Shown piece after piece: positions 50,839 to 59,624 of a stretch of 64,000 bases of DNA. A model generated the notes under the pieces. The model did no database searches. It saw nothing but the letters and a program-made list of their open reading frames with translations, and was not told where the DNA came from. The position numbers and the translations under genes are program-made. This stretch comes from Marivivens geojensis (GTDB lineage: Bacteria > Pseudomonadota > Alphaproteobacteria > Rhodobacterales > Rhodobacteraceae), in contig NZ_JALKCU010000001.1 of NCBI RefSeq assembly GCF_023540835.1, forward strand, positions 806,001 to 870,000, in the 5' to 3' direction. Every line of letters begins with the position of its first letter. Position 1 is the stretch's first letter.

Positions 50839-51587
50839 TTGGGCGTTGGCGCAAAACTTCGCGGCGGATGCTGCACCTACCGACCATGCCAGCCGCGATC
50901 TATGCGGTCGGCGATATTCATGGGCGGTTCGATCTATATCACCAGATAGAGCAACAGATCATAGAGGACGCCGCGTCGATTGAGGGGCCAAAGCTGCTGG
51001 TTATTCTCGGTGACATTGTGGACCGCTCGGCAGGGGTATCGGGGCTAATCGATCACCTTCTTGCGCCTGATCCTGCAGGGATCCAACGCGTTATTCTCTG
51101 TGGAAACCATGACGATATGATGTGTCGTTTTTTGGACGATCCAGCGGGCAATCGGGCGTGGTTGGACTATGGTGGTGCTGAGACGTTGGCCTCTTATGGT
51201 TTGCATCTGGGGGAGGTGACGCCGCCGACTATGAGGTTGCAACATCAGCTGACCACAGTCATTCCGCCCGATCATCGTGAATTTCTCATAGGCCTGCCGT
51301 TGTCGCTGACCGTTGGCGATTATGTCTTTGCCCATGCGTCTTGCAACCTTGATCAAACTGACGCGCGGCAGGACGCGCAGACCCTCATGTGGGGCGATCC
51401 CGCGCTGGCTGATCGGGCAAAGTCGAGGCGCATTTTGGTTCATGGTCACGTGATCGAAGACGAGCCTTGCATTCGCCCAAACCGCATTTCGATTGATACA
51501 GGTGCTTATAAGACGGGCGTTTTGACGGCCGTTCGGCTTCGGTCTGGGGGGTGCACCCCCACCTTTTTCTCAACCAAGCCTAAATAA
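50835..51587 (+). CDS. Calcineurin-like metallophosphatase (PrpA/Ser-Thr phosphatase type)
   Basis: A 250-residue phosphatase with all metal-site motifs: AVGDIHGRFDLYH (about 25-37), VILGDIVDRSAG, LCGNHDDMMC, the HA of VFAHASCNLD (about 172) and VHGHVIEDE (about 214). The usual GDYVDRG motif is here GDIVDRS, with Gly replaced by Ser. It lies between the polymerase and the Wzc-type autokinase, where a Wzb-type tyrosine phosphatase is commonly found. I infer that it may counteract the autokinase. The start overlaps the polymerase stop by 4 bases. Confidence 0.85.
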   Translation: MIGRWRKTSRRMLHLPTMPAAIYAVGDIHGRFDLYHQIEQQIIEDAASIEGPKLLVILGDIVDRSAGVSGLIDHLLAPDPAGIQRVILCGNHDDMMCRFLDDPAGNRAWLDYGGAETLASYGLHLGEVTPPTMRLQHQLTTVIPPDHREFLIGLPLSLTVGDYVFAHASCNLDQTDARQDAQTLMWGDPALADRAKSRRILVHGHVIEDEPCIRPNRISIDTGAYKTGVLTAVRLRSGGCTPTFFSTKPK

Positions 51588-51649
51588 ACCAAATTTAAAA
51601 CAATTTGGGCCAAAACCCGTTCTGAAGCCCCAAGTGCCGAGTGTTCAGA

Positions 51650-53770
51650 ATGACGACGCCCTCGCGAGAGACGATTGATATCAAGGACCTATTGTCGATC
51701 CTGCAGCGTCAGGCGCGGCTGATCGGGATCACGATCTTTGTCTTTTTGACAATCGCGTTTCTCTTTTTGGCCCGCTCTGTGCCGCTCTACACCGCGACGG
51801 CTTTGATCGAAGTGGACCCTGCGGGCCGCAGTCTGCTCGATCCGCAGGACGCTCAGCGGGCGACGGCGACTATGGCGGATGCGCGGCTGGAGAGCGAGGT
51901 TGAGAAATTGCGCTCCAGCAGCCTCGCGCTCGATACGATCCGCGATACCGAACTTTACCTGACCGATGAATTCGGCATGTCGCTGAGCCTGACGGACCGC
52001 GCGAAACAGGCGATTGGGCTAGAACTTCCAGAGCCGCCGACGGGGCTACAGGTGGTGCAGGCGACCTTGGGGCGGTTCAATGATGCGATGTCGGTGCGGC
52101 GTCGGGGGCTGACCTACCTTGTCGCTGTGTCATTTACCTCGGAACATCCGATCCGCGCGGCAGAGGTCGCGAACGCCCATGCGCAGACATACATTCGCAG
52201 ACAACTCGATGCGAAAGTGCAGGACGCATTGGCGGGGCGAGATATTTTGCGGGCGCAGCTCGATCTGGCACAGACGCAACTGGCTGCGACCGATGGAGCG
52301 TTTTCGGACTATATTAACCGAAACCTTGACCGTTTGATGGCCGAGTCTGGATCGATGGCTGTCGAAAACCTGCGAGATCAGATGGCTGCCGCTGCGGCCA
52401 CGCGGGTCGACCTGCTTCAGGCGCAAACGCGGGCACGAGCCGCGTTGGAGGCGTCAGATTTTGACAGGCTCGCCAATGAAATCGGTGATGCGACGCTTAT
52501 TGCGCTGACCGAACAGCGCAGCGTGTTGGCCCGTCAGATCGCGGGTAGCGCTGAAGGCGCGGCAGAGGCTATCGACCTCGCCGCTGGGCTTGCCGATCTA
52601 GAGGCGCGGATCGCGACAGAGGGCGCGCGGGCCGTGTCGCAACTCGATGCGAGTGTGACGGGATACGAGACGGCCGAAGCCGATCTGCGGGCTCAATTGC
52701 AGACCGAATTGCTCTCTAGCCCGCTCAGTCCGCAAACGCTGACCGAAGTCTATAGTCTGCAACAAGAGGCCCAGATTGCGCAGCGCCAATATGACACGCT
52801 GCTCTTGCGGCTGCGCGAGATCGAAACGCAGGCATTGGTTCAGATCGCGGATAGCCGTGTCGTGTCCGAAGCCCTTCCGCCGCGCCAACCGTCCTACCCG
52901 AACAAAAAACTGATCCTCGCCCTCGCGCTCTTTGCAGGGATCGGTGGCGGGATCACGCTGGCCTTTGCCTATGAATATTTTGTCGGCGGCGTCACCTCGG
53001 CCATTCAGTTGGGTAATCTGCTGCCCGCTCGCGTCGGCGCGGTGATTCCGCGTGAGGCGCTGACTGCCGATCAAAAAACGGTCGCGGATAAAGTTGTGAA
53101 CGAACCGATGTCGCTGATCGCGGAATCATTCCGGCGTCTGCGCGCTGCCGTTGACCGCGCTTGTCCTGACGATCCGGGGAAGGGGAAGGTGATCATGGTG
53201 TGCTCTTCCGTTCCTGCCGAAGGGAAATCGACCACCGCACTCGCCCTTGCGCGGACCTATGCGGCGGCGGGCAAAAAGACGCTGTTGATCGACGCCGATC
53301 TTCGTAACCCGAGCCAGCACAGCTTTATCGGCTGTGAACCAAAGCACGGGCTTCTCGACTATCTCTTGGATGAGGTCGACGGAGATGAGGCGTTCTATGA
53401 CGCCGATCCGAAATCCTCGCTGGGCGTGATGATGGGGCGCCGAAGGTCGATGGTCCCGACCGATGCACCGCTGCAATCCACCACGTTCCGCGATCTGATC
53501 TCCAATGCACGCGGGGCCTTGGACGTGATTATCATCGACACAGCGCCGCTCGTTCCAGTGGTCGATGCCCGCTACATCGCGCCGCTGGCCGATTGTGCGG
53601 TCCTCTGCGTCCGCCACGGCATCACCAAACAAACCGAACTGCGCACCTGTTTCGACCAACTGACCGACTCATTGCGCAGCGACGCCGAAGTGGTCACGGT
53701 TCTCAACTGCTACGAGGGCCGCGAAAAATCTTACCGATACGATGGCTATTACGGCTACGCGGGCAAATAG
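51650..53770 (+). CDS. Polysaccharide co-polymerase/tyrosine autokinase (Wzc type)
   Basis: A 706-residue inner-membrane protein. The order is a Wzz domain with TM1 (about 20-38), a periplasmic coiled coil (about 170-410), and TM2 (about 418-440, LILALALFAGIGGGITLAFA). The cytoplasmic BY-kinase domain follows: Walker A' SSVPAEGKSTTALALARTYA (about 520), A' TLLIDADLRNPSQH and Walker B IIIDTAPLVPVVDA. The C-terminal tail is a Tyr cluster (SYRYDGYYGYAGK) for autophosphorylation. It regulates chain length and export of exopolysaccharide. Start ATG 51650 is preferred over the in-frame GTG 51641. It closes the cluster. Confidence 0.92.
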   Translation: MTTPSRETIDIKDLLSILQRQARLIGITIFVFLTIAFLFLARSVPLYTATALIEVDPAGRSLLDPQDAQRATATMADARLESEVEKLRSSSLALDTIRDTELYLTDEFGMSLSLTDRAKQAIGLELPEPPTGLQVVQATLGRFNDAMSVRRRGLTYLVAVSFTSEHPIRAAEVANAHAQTYIRRQLDAKVQDALAGRDILRAQLDLAQTQLAATDGAFSDYINRNLDRLMAESGSMAVENLRDQMAAAAATRVDLLQAQTRARAALEASDFDRLANEIGDATLIALTEQRSVLARQIAGSAEGAAEAIDLAAGLADLEARIATEGARAVSQLDASVTGYETAEADLRAQLQTELLSSPLSPQTLTEVYSLQQEAQIAQRQYDTLLLRLREIETQALVQIADSRVVSEALPPRQPSYPNKKLILALALFAGIGGGITLAFAYEYFVGGVTSAIQLGNLLPARVGAVIPREALTADQKTVADKVVNEPMSLIAESFRRLRAAVDRACPDDPGKGKVIMVCSSVPAEGKSTTALALARTYAAAGKKTLLIDADLRNPSQHSFIGCEPKHGLLDYLLDEVDGDEAFYDADPKSSLGVMMGRRRSMVPTDAPLQSTTFRDLISNARGALDVIIIDTAPLVPVVDARYIAPLADCAVLCVRHGITKQTELRTCFDQLTDSLRSDAEVVTVLNCYEGREKSYRYDGYYGYAGK

Positions 53771-53796
53771 GTCACAATTTTCAGGGGGATACCCAG

Positions 53797-53870
53797 TGGA
53801 GGCGAGTAGGAGAATCGAACTCCTGTACACGGATTTGCAATCCGCTGCGTCACCACTCCGCCAACTCGCC
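53797..53870 (-). tRNA. tRNA-Cys (anticodon GCA)
   Basis: On the minus strand the 74 nt form a cloverleaf with acceptor stem GGCGAGT / ACTCGCC, anticodon stem-loop around TTGCAAA (anticodon GCA) and a TTCGATTC T-loop. The discriminator is U and the 3' CCA is encoded, both fitting tRNA-Cys. Confidence 0.96.
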
Positions 53871-54010
53871 GCCAGTGGTGCGGGTGATCTATACAACTTC
53901 GTTCTGGGGTGCAAGCGTGTGCTTTCGTGGAATCTTTACCTTTCCGCCGTTGATCGTTCGGGGTAGATATGGCAAGACCCCAATTGGAACTGAACGAAAG
54001 AGTTTAGACC

Positions 54011-54664
54011 GTGGCAGATTATACCACCCGCCGGACCATGATGGTCGACACCCAAGTACGTCCTTCGGACGTTACAAAATTCCCGATCATCGATGCGATG
54101 CTATCGGTTCCACGTGAGGCATTCGTGCCCTCTTCGATGCGAGAGGCCGCCTATATTGGCGAAAACCTCGATATTGGAGGCGGTCGCGTGCTGCTGGAGC
54201 CGCGCACATTGGCTAAGATGCTCGATGTTTTGGACATCAAACCGACCGAAGTGATCCTCGATATCGCGCCGGGTCTGGGCTACTCCACCGCGGTTCTTGC
54301 GCACATGGCCGAGTTCGTGATCGGCGTCGAAGACGACGAATCCCGCGCAGAAGAAGCTCAATCGATTCTCTCTGAGCAGGGCATCGACAACGCTGCGATC
54401 ATCTCGGGCGCTCTGGCTGAGGGGGCTGCAAAGTCGGGTCCTTATGACGTCATCATCCTGCAAGGCGCTGTTGAGGTGCTGCCTGATTCTCTGCTCGCGC
54501 AGTTGAAAGACGGCGGTCGCATCGTATCTATCTTTGCAGAAGGCGATCTGGGCGTTGTCCGTATTGGTTACAAAATGGACCAACGGATCAACTGGCGTAT
54601 GGCGTTTAACGCTGGCGCGCCTGTTCTGACTGGGTTCGCCAAGAAAGCAGAATTCGCCCTTTGA
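54011..54664 (+). CDS. Protein-L-isoaspartate methyltransferase-like protein (degenerate)
   Basis: A 217-residue protein of the Pcm family: MADYTTRRTMMVDTQVRPSD, PREAFVPSSMREAAYIGENL and a SAM-binding fold with ILDIAPGLGYSTAVLAHMAE. It differs from typical PIMT: motif I G-x-G-S-G is AP-GLGYS, and the active-site segment GGQTISQP is replaced by GGRVLLEP. It may therefore not repair isoaspartate. The start is GTG 54011, placed just before the conserved MADYTTRR segment. It is 58 bp upstream of tolC, an order common in alphaproteobacteria. Confidence 0.82.
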   Translation: MADYTTRRTMMVDTQVRPSDVTKFPIIDAMLSVPREAFVPSSMREAAYIGENLDIGGGRVLLEPRTLAKMLDVLDIKPTEVILDIAPGLGYSTAVLAHMAEFVIGVEDDESRAEEAQSILSEQGIDNAAIISGALAEGAAKSGPYDVIILQGAVEVLPDSLLAQLKDGGRIVSIFAEGDLGVVRIGYKMDQRINWRMAFNAGAPVLTGFAKKAEFAL

Positions 54665-54722
54665 CAATTTGCCGCGATTTCGGCAGTTGCGCGAAGAGGC
54701 TCAAAAGCATAAAGGAATTTTT

Positions 54723-56087
54723 ATGTTTCGAAAAACTTTTGCCTCTGCGGCCGCCGTCGTCGCGCTGATTATTGCCTCTCCCGCTGCCTTTGCTGAAACG
54801 CTGGGCGGCGCATTGGTCTCGGCGTATAATTCCAGTGGTCTTTTGGACCAAAATCGCGCGGTTCTGCGTGCGGCAGACGAAGATGTGGCCTCTGCCATGG
54901 CGTCTTTGCGGCCCACGTTGTCGTATAGTGCGAACGCGACGCATTCGCCTGACAATACCGGCGCTGATGTTTGGACCGAAACCTACTCCTTGATTTCGCA
55001 ACTCACCCTGTATCAAGGCGGCGCGAACAAACTGGCGCTTGATGCAAGCAAAGAGCTTGTTCTGGGAGCCCGCGAAGACCTTATCGCGGCAGAGCAAAAC
55101 GTTCTTCTGAATGCAGTGTCCGCCTATCTGGGTGTGCGCACCGCACAAGAATTCGTAAACCTGCGTCAATCGAACGTTCGCGTGCTGTCCGAAGAACTGC
55201 GTGCGGCGCAGGACCGGTTCAGCGTAGGTGAAGTGACCCGTACCGATGTGTCGTTGGCCGAAGCGCAGCTTGCCTCTGCGCGCAGCCTTTTGGCCGTGGC
55301 GCAGGGTGATTTGATCCAAGCCCAAGAACAATATCGTGTCGCCGTCGGCACGGCCCCTGTTTCGCTGCAAAGCGCGCCGCGTGCAGACGTTGGCATGACG
55401 CAGGATGCGGCAACCGAATATGCACTTCGCGAACATCCCTCCATCGTGTCCGTTCAGCACGCGATTGCTGCGGCTGAATTGGGTGTCCGCATCGCGCAGG
55501 CGTCGAATATGCCTTCCGTTGATCTGAGCGCGTCCTTTACCGAACGTCGCGTCGATGGTGGCAGCTTTAACGACAGCACCTCTTATGGCGTGTCGGTCTC
55601 TGGTCCGATCTACGCAGGTGGCGCGATCTCTAGTGCGGTCCGCAAGGCCAACGCACAACGCGATCAGGCACGTGCTGGTCTGCATCTGACAACGCTGAGC
55701 GTTGAGCAGGGCGTGACAAACGCGTTCTCGAACTACCGTGCGGCTGTGGCTGCGTCGGAGGCCTACCGTCAAGGTGTTGCGGCAGCACAGCTTGCCTTTG
55801 ATGGTGTCCGCGAAGAGGCCGCAGCTGGATCGCGCACAACGATTGACGTGCTGAATGCCGAACAATCCTTGCTCGATGCGCGGGCGAACTTGGTTCAGGC
55901 CAACGCCAACGTCGTTCTGGCAAGCTACAACATTCTCTACGCAACGGGTCTTTTGACGGCAGAGCATTTGAACCTGCCTGTGACCCAGTATGATGTGATC
56001 GGCCACTACAACATGGTTGCAAACGCGCCCATTCGTTCCTCGGCCCAAGGCCGTGCGCTCGACCGCGTTTTGCAGGCGCTGGAATAA
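54723..56087 (+). CDS. tolC: TolC-family outer-membrane efflux channel
   Basis: A 454-residue outer-membrane protein of the TolC family. A signal peptide (IIASPAAFA-E, about residue 24) is followed by two homologous helical repeats: DEDVASAMASLRPTLSYSAN, YSLISQLTLYQGGANKLALD and, in the second half, DLSASFTERRVDGGSFNDST, YAGGAISSAVRKANAQRDQA. The GVREEAAAGSRTTIDVLNAE segment is the family signature. It forms the trimeric exit duct for RND and ABC exporters and type I secretion. The RND pump at 39342 has no channel gene in its operon and could use this one. RBS AAAGGAATT. Confidence 0.94.
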   Translation: MFRKTFASAAAVVALIIASPAAFAETLGGALVSAYNSSGLLDQNRAVLRAADEDVASAMASLRPTLSYSANATHSPDNTGADVWTETYSLISQLTLYQGGANKLALDASKELVLGAREDLIAAEQNVLLNAVSAYLGVRTAQEFVNLRQSNVRVLSEELRAAQDRFSVGEVTRTDVSLAEAQLASARSLLAVAQGDLIQAQEQYRVAVGTAPVSLQSAPRADVGMTQDAATEYALREHPSIVSVQHAIAAAELGVRIAQASNMPSVDLSASFTERRVDGGSFNDSTSYGVSVSGPIYAGGAISSAVRKANAQRDQARAGLHLTTLSVEQGVTNAFSNYRAAVAASEAYRQGVAAAQLAFDGVREEAAAGSRTTIDVLNAEQSLLDARANLVQANANVVLASYNILYATGLLTAEHLNLPVTQYDVIGHYNMVANAPIRSSAQGRALDRVLQALE

Positions 56088-56139
56088 TTTACCCAGCCAA
56101 GCGCGTCGTGTTGGTTGTCTGAGAGCGTAGCTTTCGTTA

Positions 56140-56155
56140 CACTCACCATTGAGTG
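56140..56155 (+). promoter_or_regulatory. Inverted repeat ahead of the PopZ-like gene
   Basis: CACTCA-CCAT-TGAGTG, a perfect 6 bp inverted repeat, ends 16 bp before the start codon at 56171. It is a possible operator or leader hairpin. Confidence 0.3.
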
Positions 56156-56170
56156 AGCAGGAAAATCGTC

Positions 56171-56830
56171 ATGTCTGACCAACGCGCAAATGTAGAGATC
56201 GAAGATGTCCTATCTTCCATCCGCCGTCTGGTGTCGGATAACGAGTGGTCGGCGCAGCCTGCGTCGCAACCCGTTTCCGAAGACGTGGCAGAGTCTGACC
56301 ATTTCGATCCGCAGCCCGAAAAATTCGTTCTGACGCCTGCCTTGCGCGTGGTCGAACCCGCGCAAGCGCCTGTCAAAGAGGCCCCTCAAGAGGGCTCGGT
56401 GATGACAGAATTGGAACAGATGATTGCTGAGTTGGAACAAGCTGTTACCAAGTCAGATCATCAGGATTGGGAACCCGAAGGCGACAACGTCGAAGATTTG
56501 ATCGACACGCCCGAACCGTTCCCATCGCTGCGCAGCGCGACCATCGACGAGGCCGATGTGCTGACCGCTGATTTGCAGGTTGAATCCACCCAGCAAGACG
56601 ATGATCAGGTCGTAGCGAGCGATGATCCCGATCTATCGGACCTCGATGGACAGATCGACGAATACCTCGACGGTGGCGCCCTCATCGACGAAGACAAACT
56701 GCGCCAAATGGTGACAGAGATTGTCCGCTCTGAACTGCAGGGGGCCTTGGGTGAACGGATCACGCGCAATGTGCGCAAGCTGGTCCGTCGTGAGATTTAC
56801 CGCGTTCTGTCGTCTCAGGAATTCGAATAA
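56171..56830 (+). CDS. Acidic disordered protein with PopZ-like layout
   Basis: A 219-residue protein. A short conserved N-terminal helix ([18 protein letters not shown]) is followed by a long Pro/Glu/Asp/Gln-rich disordered segment (about 30-165), then a C-terminal helical region ([40 protein letters not shown]). This three-part layout matches PopZ/DUF2497 pole-organising proteins, and the [12 protein letters not shown] helix resembles the partner-binding helix of that family. I could not confirm homology. ATG 56171 is chosen over a GTG 18 bases upstream. It follows tolC by 83 bp; its end overlaps cobQ by 16 bases. Confidence 0.75.
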   Translation: MSDQRANVEIEDVLSSIRRLVSDNEWSAQPASQPVSEDVAESDHFDPQPEKFVLTPALRVVEPAQAPVKEAPQEGSVMTELEQMIAELEQAVTKSDHQDWEPEGDNVEDLIDTPEPFPSLRSATIDEADVLTADLQVESTQQDDDQVVASDDPDLSDLDGQIDEYLDGGALIDEDKLRQMVTEIVRSELQGALGERITRNVRKLVRREIYRVLSSQEFE

Positions 56831-58278
56831 GTCACGGGCGCGGCCAGTTCGGCCACCAAATCCACATCCAAATGCGTTTCCATGTGCTGGGCCAATGCGT
56901 CCAACGCGTCCTCAACGCTTTGGTCATATTGTGCCTCGGAACGAATGCCAAAGCTGCGCAGGTATTTGGCGCGGAAGCCGTCAGCGGCAAACAGCCCGTG
57001 GATATAGCAGCCTTGAACGAGGCCATTCTGGCTCTGCGCACCTTCGCCGCGTCCATCAAGCGTCAGCCACGCACGGTCCCGATCAGGGCCATCCGTTTCG
57101 CCGATGTGGATTTCGTAGCCCGTCACGGGCTGGCCGCTTTCGATGTGGTGGGCGTTTGATAGGGTAAGGCGCTTGTGCGGCTTCATCTCTGTAACAACGT
57201 CCAAATGGCCAAGGCCCGCAACGCGAGAGGGTGCGCCCTCAATCCCGTCGTCATCGCGGATTTCACGGCCAAGCATCTGATACCCGCCGCAAATGCCCAG
57301 CACACGACCGCCGCGGCGGATATGGGCTTGCAGGTCGATATCCCAGCCTTGGGCGCGGAAATGTGCGAGGTCGGCGATGGTCGATTTGCTGCCAGGGATC
57401 AGGACGAGGTCGGCGTCTGCGGGCAGTGGGCGGCCCGCTTCGACGATCTCAACTGTCACGTTGGGTTCAGCAGAGAGCGGGTCGAGGTCGTCGAAATTCG
57501 CAATGCGGTTCAGTCGTGGCACGGCGATTTTGAACGCGCCACCCGGACGACCCTTGAGGTCCATCACGTCTTCAGCAGGCAAACGCCACGCTTGATCGAA
57601 CCACGGCAGGATGCCCAGAGGTGCCCAGCCCGTATGGTCTACGATTGCTGTCATCCCCTCAGCAAAGAGGCTGGTGTCGCCGCGGAACTTGTTGATTCCA
57701 AACCCCTTAATCCGATTGCGGTCGTCCTCGGGCAGGATGACATGAGTGCCGACGAGCTGCGCAATCACGCCCCCACGGTCGATGTCGCCAAAGAGGATGA
57801 CGGGGACGCCAGCAGCCTCAGCAAAGCCCATGTTCGCAATATCACCTTCACGCAGGTTCACCTCGGCGGGGGATCCCGCGCCCTCAATGATGATCAGGTC
57901 GTGTGCCTGCGCCAAACGATGAAAACTGTCGAGCACGGAAACCATCAGCGTCGATTTCATCTTGCCGTAGTCACGCGCCTTGAGCGTGGTCAGCCGTTTG
58001 CCCTGCACGATCACCTGTGCGCCCACATCCGTCTCGGGTTTGAGCAAGACAGGGTTCATGTCGGTATGCGGGGCCAACCCACAGGCCAGCGCCTGCAAGG
58101 CCTGCGCGCGACCAATCTCTCCGCCGTCAGAGGTGACAGCGGCGTTGTTCGACATGTTCTGCGGTTTGAATGGCGCGACCGATAGGCCACGTTTGCGAAA
58201 GGCGCGACATAGGCCAGCCACCACCATGGATTTACCCACGTTGGAGCCAGCACCCTGAATCATAATCGCCTTTGCCAT
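56815..58278 (-). CDS. cobQ: Cobyric acid synthase
   Basis: A 487-residue amidotransferase that amidates adenosyl-cobyrinic a,c-diamide at four positions (b, d, e, g), ATP- and glutamine-dependent. The N-terminal P-loop [40 protein letters not shown], and [20 protein letters not shown] mark the synthetase domain. The C-terminal glutaminase has [15 protein letters not shown] (Cys about residue 327). Start ATG 58278 fits the family start MAKAIMIQG. No other cobalamin genes are in the window, and I saw no cobalamin riboswitch in the short upstream region. Confidence 0.95.
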   Translation of the reverse strand: MAKAIMIQGAGSNVGKSMVVAGLCRAFRKRGLSVAPFKPQNMSNNAAVTSDGGEIGRAQALQALACGLAPHTDMNPVLLKPETDVGAQVIVQGKRLTTLKARDYGKMKSTLMVSVLDSFHRLAQAHDLIIIEGAGSPAEVNLREGDIANMGFAEAAGVPVILFGDIDRGGVIAQLVGTHVILPEDDRNRIKGFGINKFRGDTSLFAEGMTAIVDHTGWAPLGILPWFDQAWRLPAEDVMDLKGRPGGAFKIAVPRLNRIANFDDLDPLSAEPNVTVEIVEAGRPLPADADLVLIPGSKSTIADLAHFRAQGWDIDLQAHIRRGGRVLGICGGYQMLGREIRDDDGIEGAPSRVAGLGHLDVVTEMKPHKRLTLSNAHHIESGQPVTGYEIHIGETDGPDRDRAWLTLDGRGEGAQSQNGLVQGCYIHGLFAADGFRAKYLRSFGIRSEAQYDQSVEDALDALAQHMETHLDVDLVAELAAPVTYSNS

Positions 58279-58335
58279 AGCGCCTGTTCTACGGTGGGGC
58301 AGGGGTTCGCGAAAGCCCCGATGCGGCACGCGGAC

Positions 58336-58376
58336 CCTTAAAAACGAAAACGCGGCCCGAGCAGAGGACCGCGTTT
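58336..58376 (-). terminator. Terminator of the DUF6280-like gene
   Basis: A stem (AAACGCGGCCC / GGACCGCGTTT, one mismatch) is followed on the minus strand by TTTTCGTTTTT. It also separates this gene from cobQ. Confidence 0.85.
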
Positions 58377-58412
58377 GCGTTTGGGTGGGCAAGAAGCCCG
58401 ATACTAGAACCC

Positions 58413-58733
58413 TTAAGCGGCTTCGTCTTGTGCAGCAGCGTTGCGGCGTTCGCTCTCTTCGCGCGACAGCGCAACAGAGGTACGAATACCTTTACCAACG
58501 AATTCCATCAGACCCTTAACAACACGTTCGTTCGGGTCGATGCCAGCGCAGGACAAAACTTCACGGCCATCACGAGACCGCGCCCAACGTGCGATCTGTT
58601 CCGGACCATTGCCGTACTTTTTGTCATCAGCAATCGCATCATCCAACGCAGCGAGAACAACAGCAGCAAAGAGTTTGCGTGCACGGTTGCCCTGTTCGTT
58701 GTTGAAAGCGGTGCCATCTACGAAATCAGCCAT
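58413..58733 (-). CDS. DUF6280-like conserved protein
   Basis: A 106-residue acidic-to-neutral helical protein ([20 protein letters not shown], then [20 protein letters not shown] and [20 protein letters not shown]) that I believe belongs to the DUF6280 family of Rhodobacterales. No function is known. The [12 protein letters not shown] helix may be amphipathic rather than a TM. Its own promoter lies in the 225 bp gap facing efp, and a terminator follows. Confidence 0.75.
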   Translation of the reverse strand: MADFVDGTAFNNEQGNRARKLFAAVVLAALDDAIADDKKYGNGPEQIARWARSRDGREVLSCAGIDPNERVVKGLMEFVGKGIRTSVALSREESERRNAAAQDEAA

Positions 58734-58828
58734 TTCGCGTCCTTTGTTGTTTTTGCTCTTGTGGTTACGGCGTGCAGCGCAATATGCCTATTTTGATCCG
58801 ATTCGGGGGTCTTGATTTGGAATGGCAG

Positions 58829-58847
58829 CTATGCACTATCTGCATAG
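58829..58847. promoter_or_regulatory. Inverted repeat in the DUF6280-efp intergenic region
   Basis: CTATGCA-CTATC-TGCATAG is a perfect 7 bp inverted repeat with a 5 bp spacer, midway between the divergent genes (96 and 112 bp from their starts). It could be an operator for either. Confidence 0.4.
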
Positions 58848-58958
58848 GTAAATCCACTGTTTTGGCATATCTAGCGCCGAAACGCCGGTTTGTTGTTCCG
58901 ATATAGGGGCTCGCCGCTTTCCGGCAACCACCAGTCACATAATCGAGATAAATGTCCG

Positions 58959-59522
58959 ATGCCCAAAATCAACGGTAACGAAATTAAACCAGGTAACATC
59001 CTTGAACACGAAGGCGGTCTGTGGGCCGCTGTTAAAGTGGGTCACGTGAAACCGGGTAAAGGCGGCGCATTTGCGCAGGTCGAAATGAAAAACATTCGTG
59101 ATGGCCGCAAGCTGAACGAACGTTTCCGGTCCGAAGACAAGGTAGAGCGCGTGCGCCTCGACCAGAAGGACCAGCAGTTCCTCTATGAAACCGACGGTCG
59201 TCTGGTGTTCATGGATACCGAAACCTTTGAACAGGTCGAAATCGACTCGGAACTTTTGGGCGAACGTCGTCCGTTCCTGCAGGACGGCATGACCGCAACC
59301 GTCGAATACTACGGCGAAGAAGCTCTCGGCGTTTCGATCCCGCAGAAAGTCACCTGCAAGATCGTTGAGACCGAGCCGGTTGTTAAAGGTCAGACCGCTG
59401 CGAACTCTTACAAGCCAGCGATCCTCGACAACGGCGTGCGCATCATGGTTCCGCCGTTCATCGCGACCGACGAGATGATCATCGTGAACACAGACTCGAT
59501 GGAATATTCCGAACGCGCCTAA
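58959..59522 (+). CDS. efp: Elongation factor P
   Basis: A 187-residue factor that helps ribosomes past polyproline stretches. Three KOW/OB-like domains: [20 protein letters not shown] start, [14 protein letters not shown] with Lys34 in the conserved PGKG loop, and [20 protein letters not shown], then the C-terminal [20 protein letters not shown]. The modified-lysine position is present, but the modification enzymes are not in the window. ATG 58959 gives the family start. It is monocistronic with a terminator. Confidence 0.96.
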   Translation: MPKINGNEIKPGNILEHEGGLWAAVKVGHVKPGKGGAFAQVEMKNIRDGRKLNERFRSEDKVERVRLDQKDQQFLYETDGRLVFMDTETFEQVEIDSELLGERRPFLQDGMTATVEYYGEEALGVSIPQKVTCKIVETEPVVKGQTAANSYKPAILDNGVRIMVPPFIATDEMIIVNTDSMEYSERA

Positions 59523-59549
59523 TCGGTTCGTTTTGGTGATTTGAACAAA

Positions 59550-59580
59550 GGGCGCGGGAAAAATCTCGCGCCCTTTGTCT
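59550..59580 (+). terminator. Terminator of efp
   Basis: A 10 bp stem (GGGCGCGGGA / TCTCGCGCCC, one G-T pair) with an AAAA loop is followed by TTTGTCTTT. Confidence 0.88.
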
Positions 59581-59624
59581 TTGCTTGCATGGTGTGGGGC
59601 AGGGCGGTTAACCATGTGGTCACC

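Noticed and set aside
58279-58412. Cobalamin riboswitch upstream of cobQ
   Set aside because: The gap is only about 130 bases, is largely taken up by the terminator of the upstream gene, and no B12-box-like sequence was visible.
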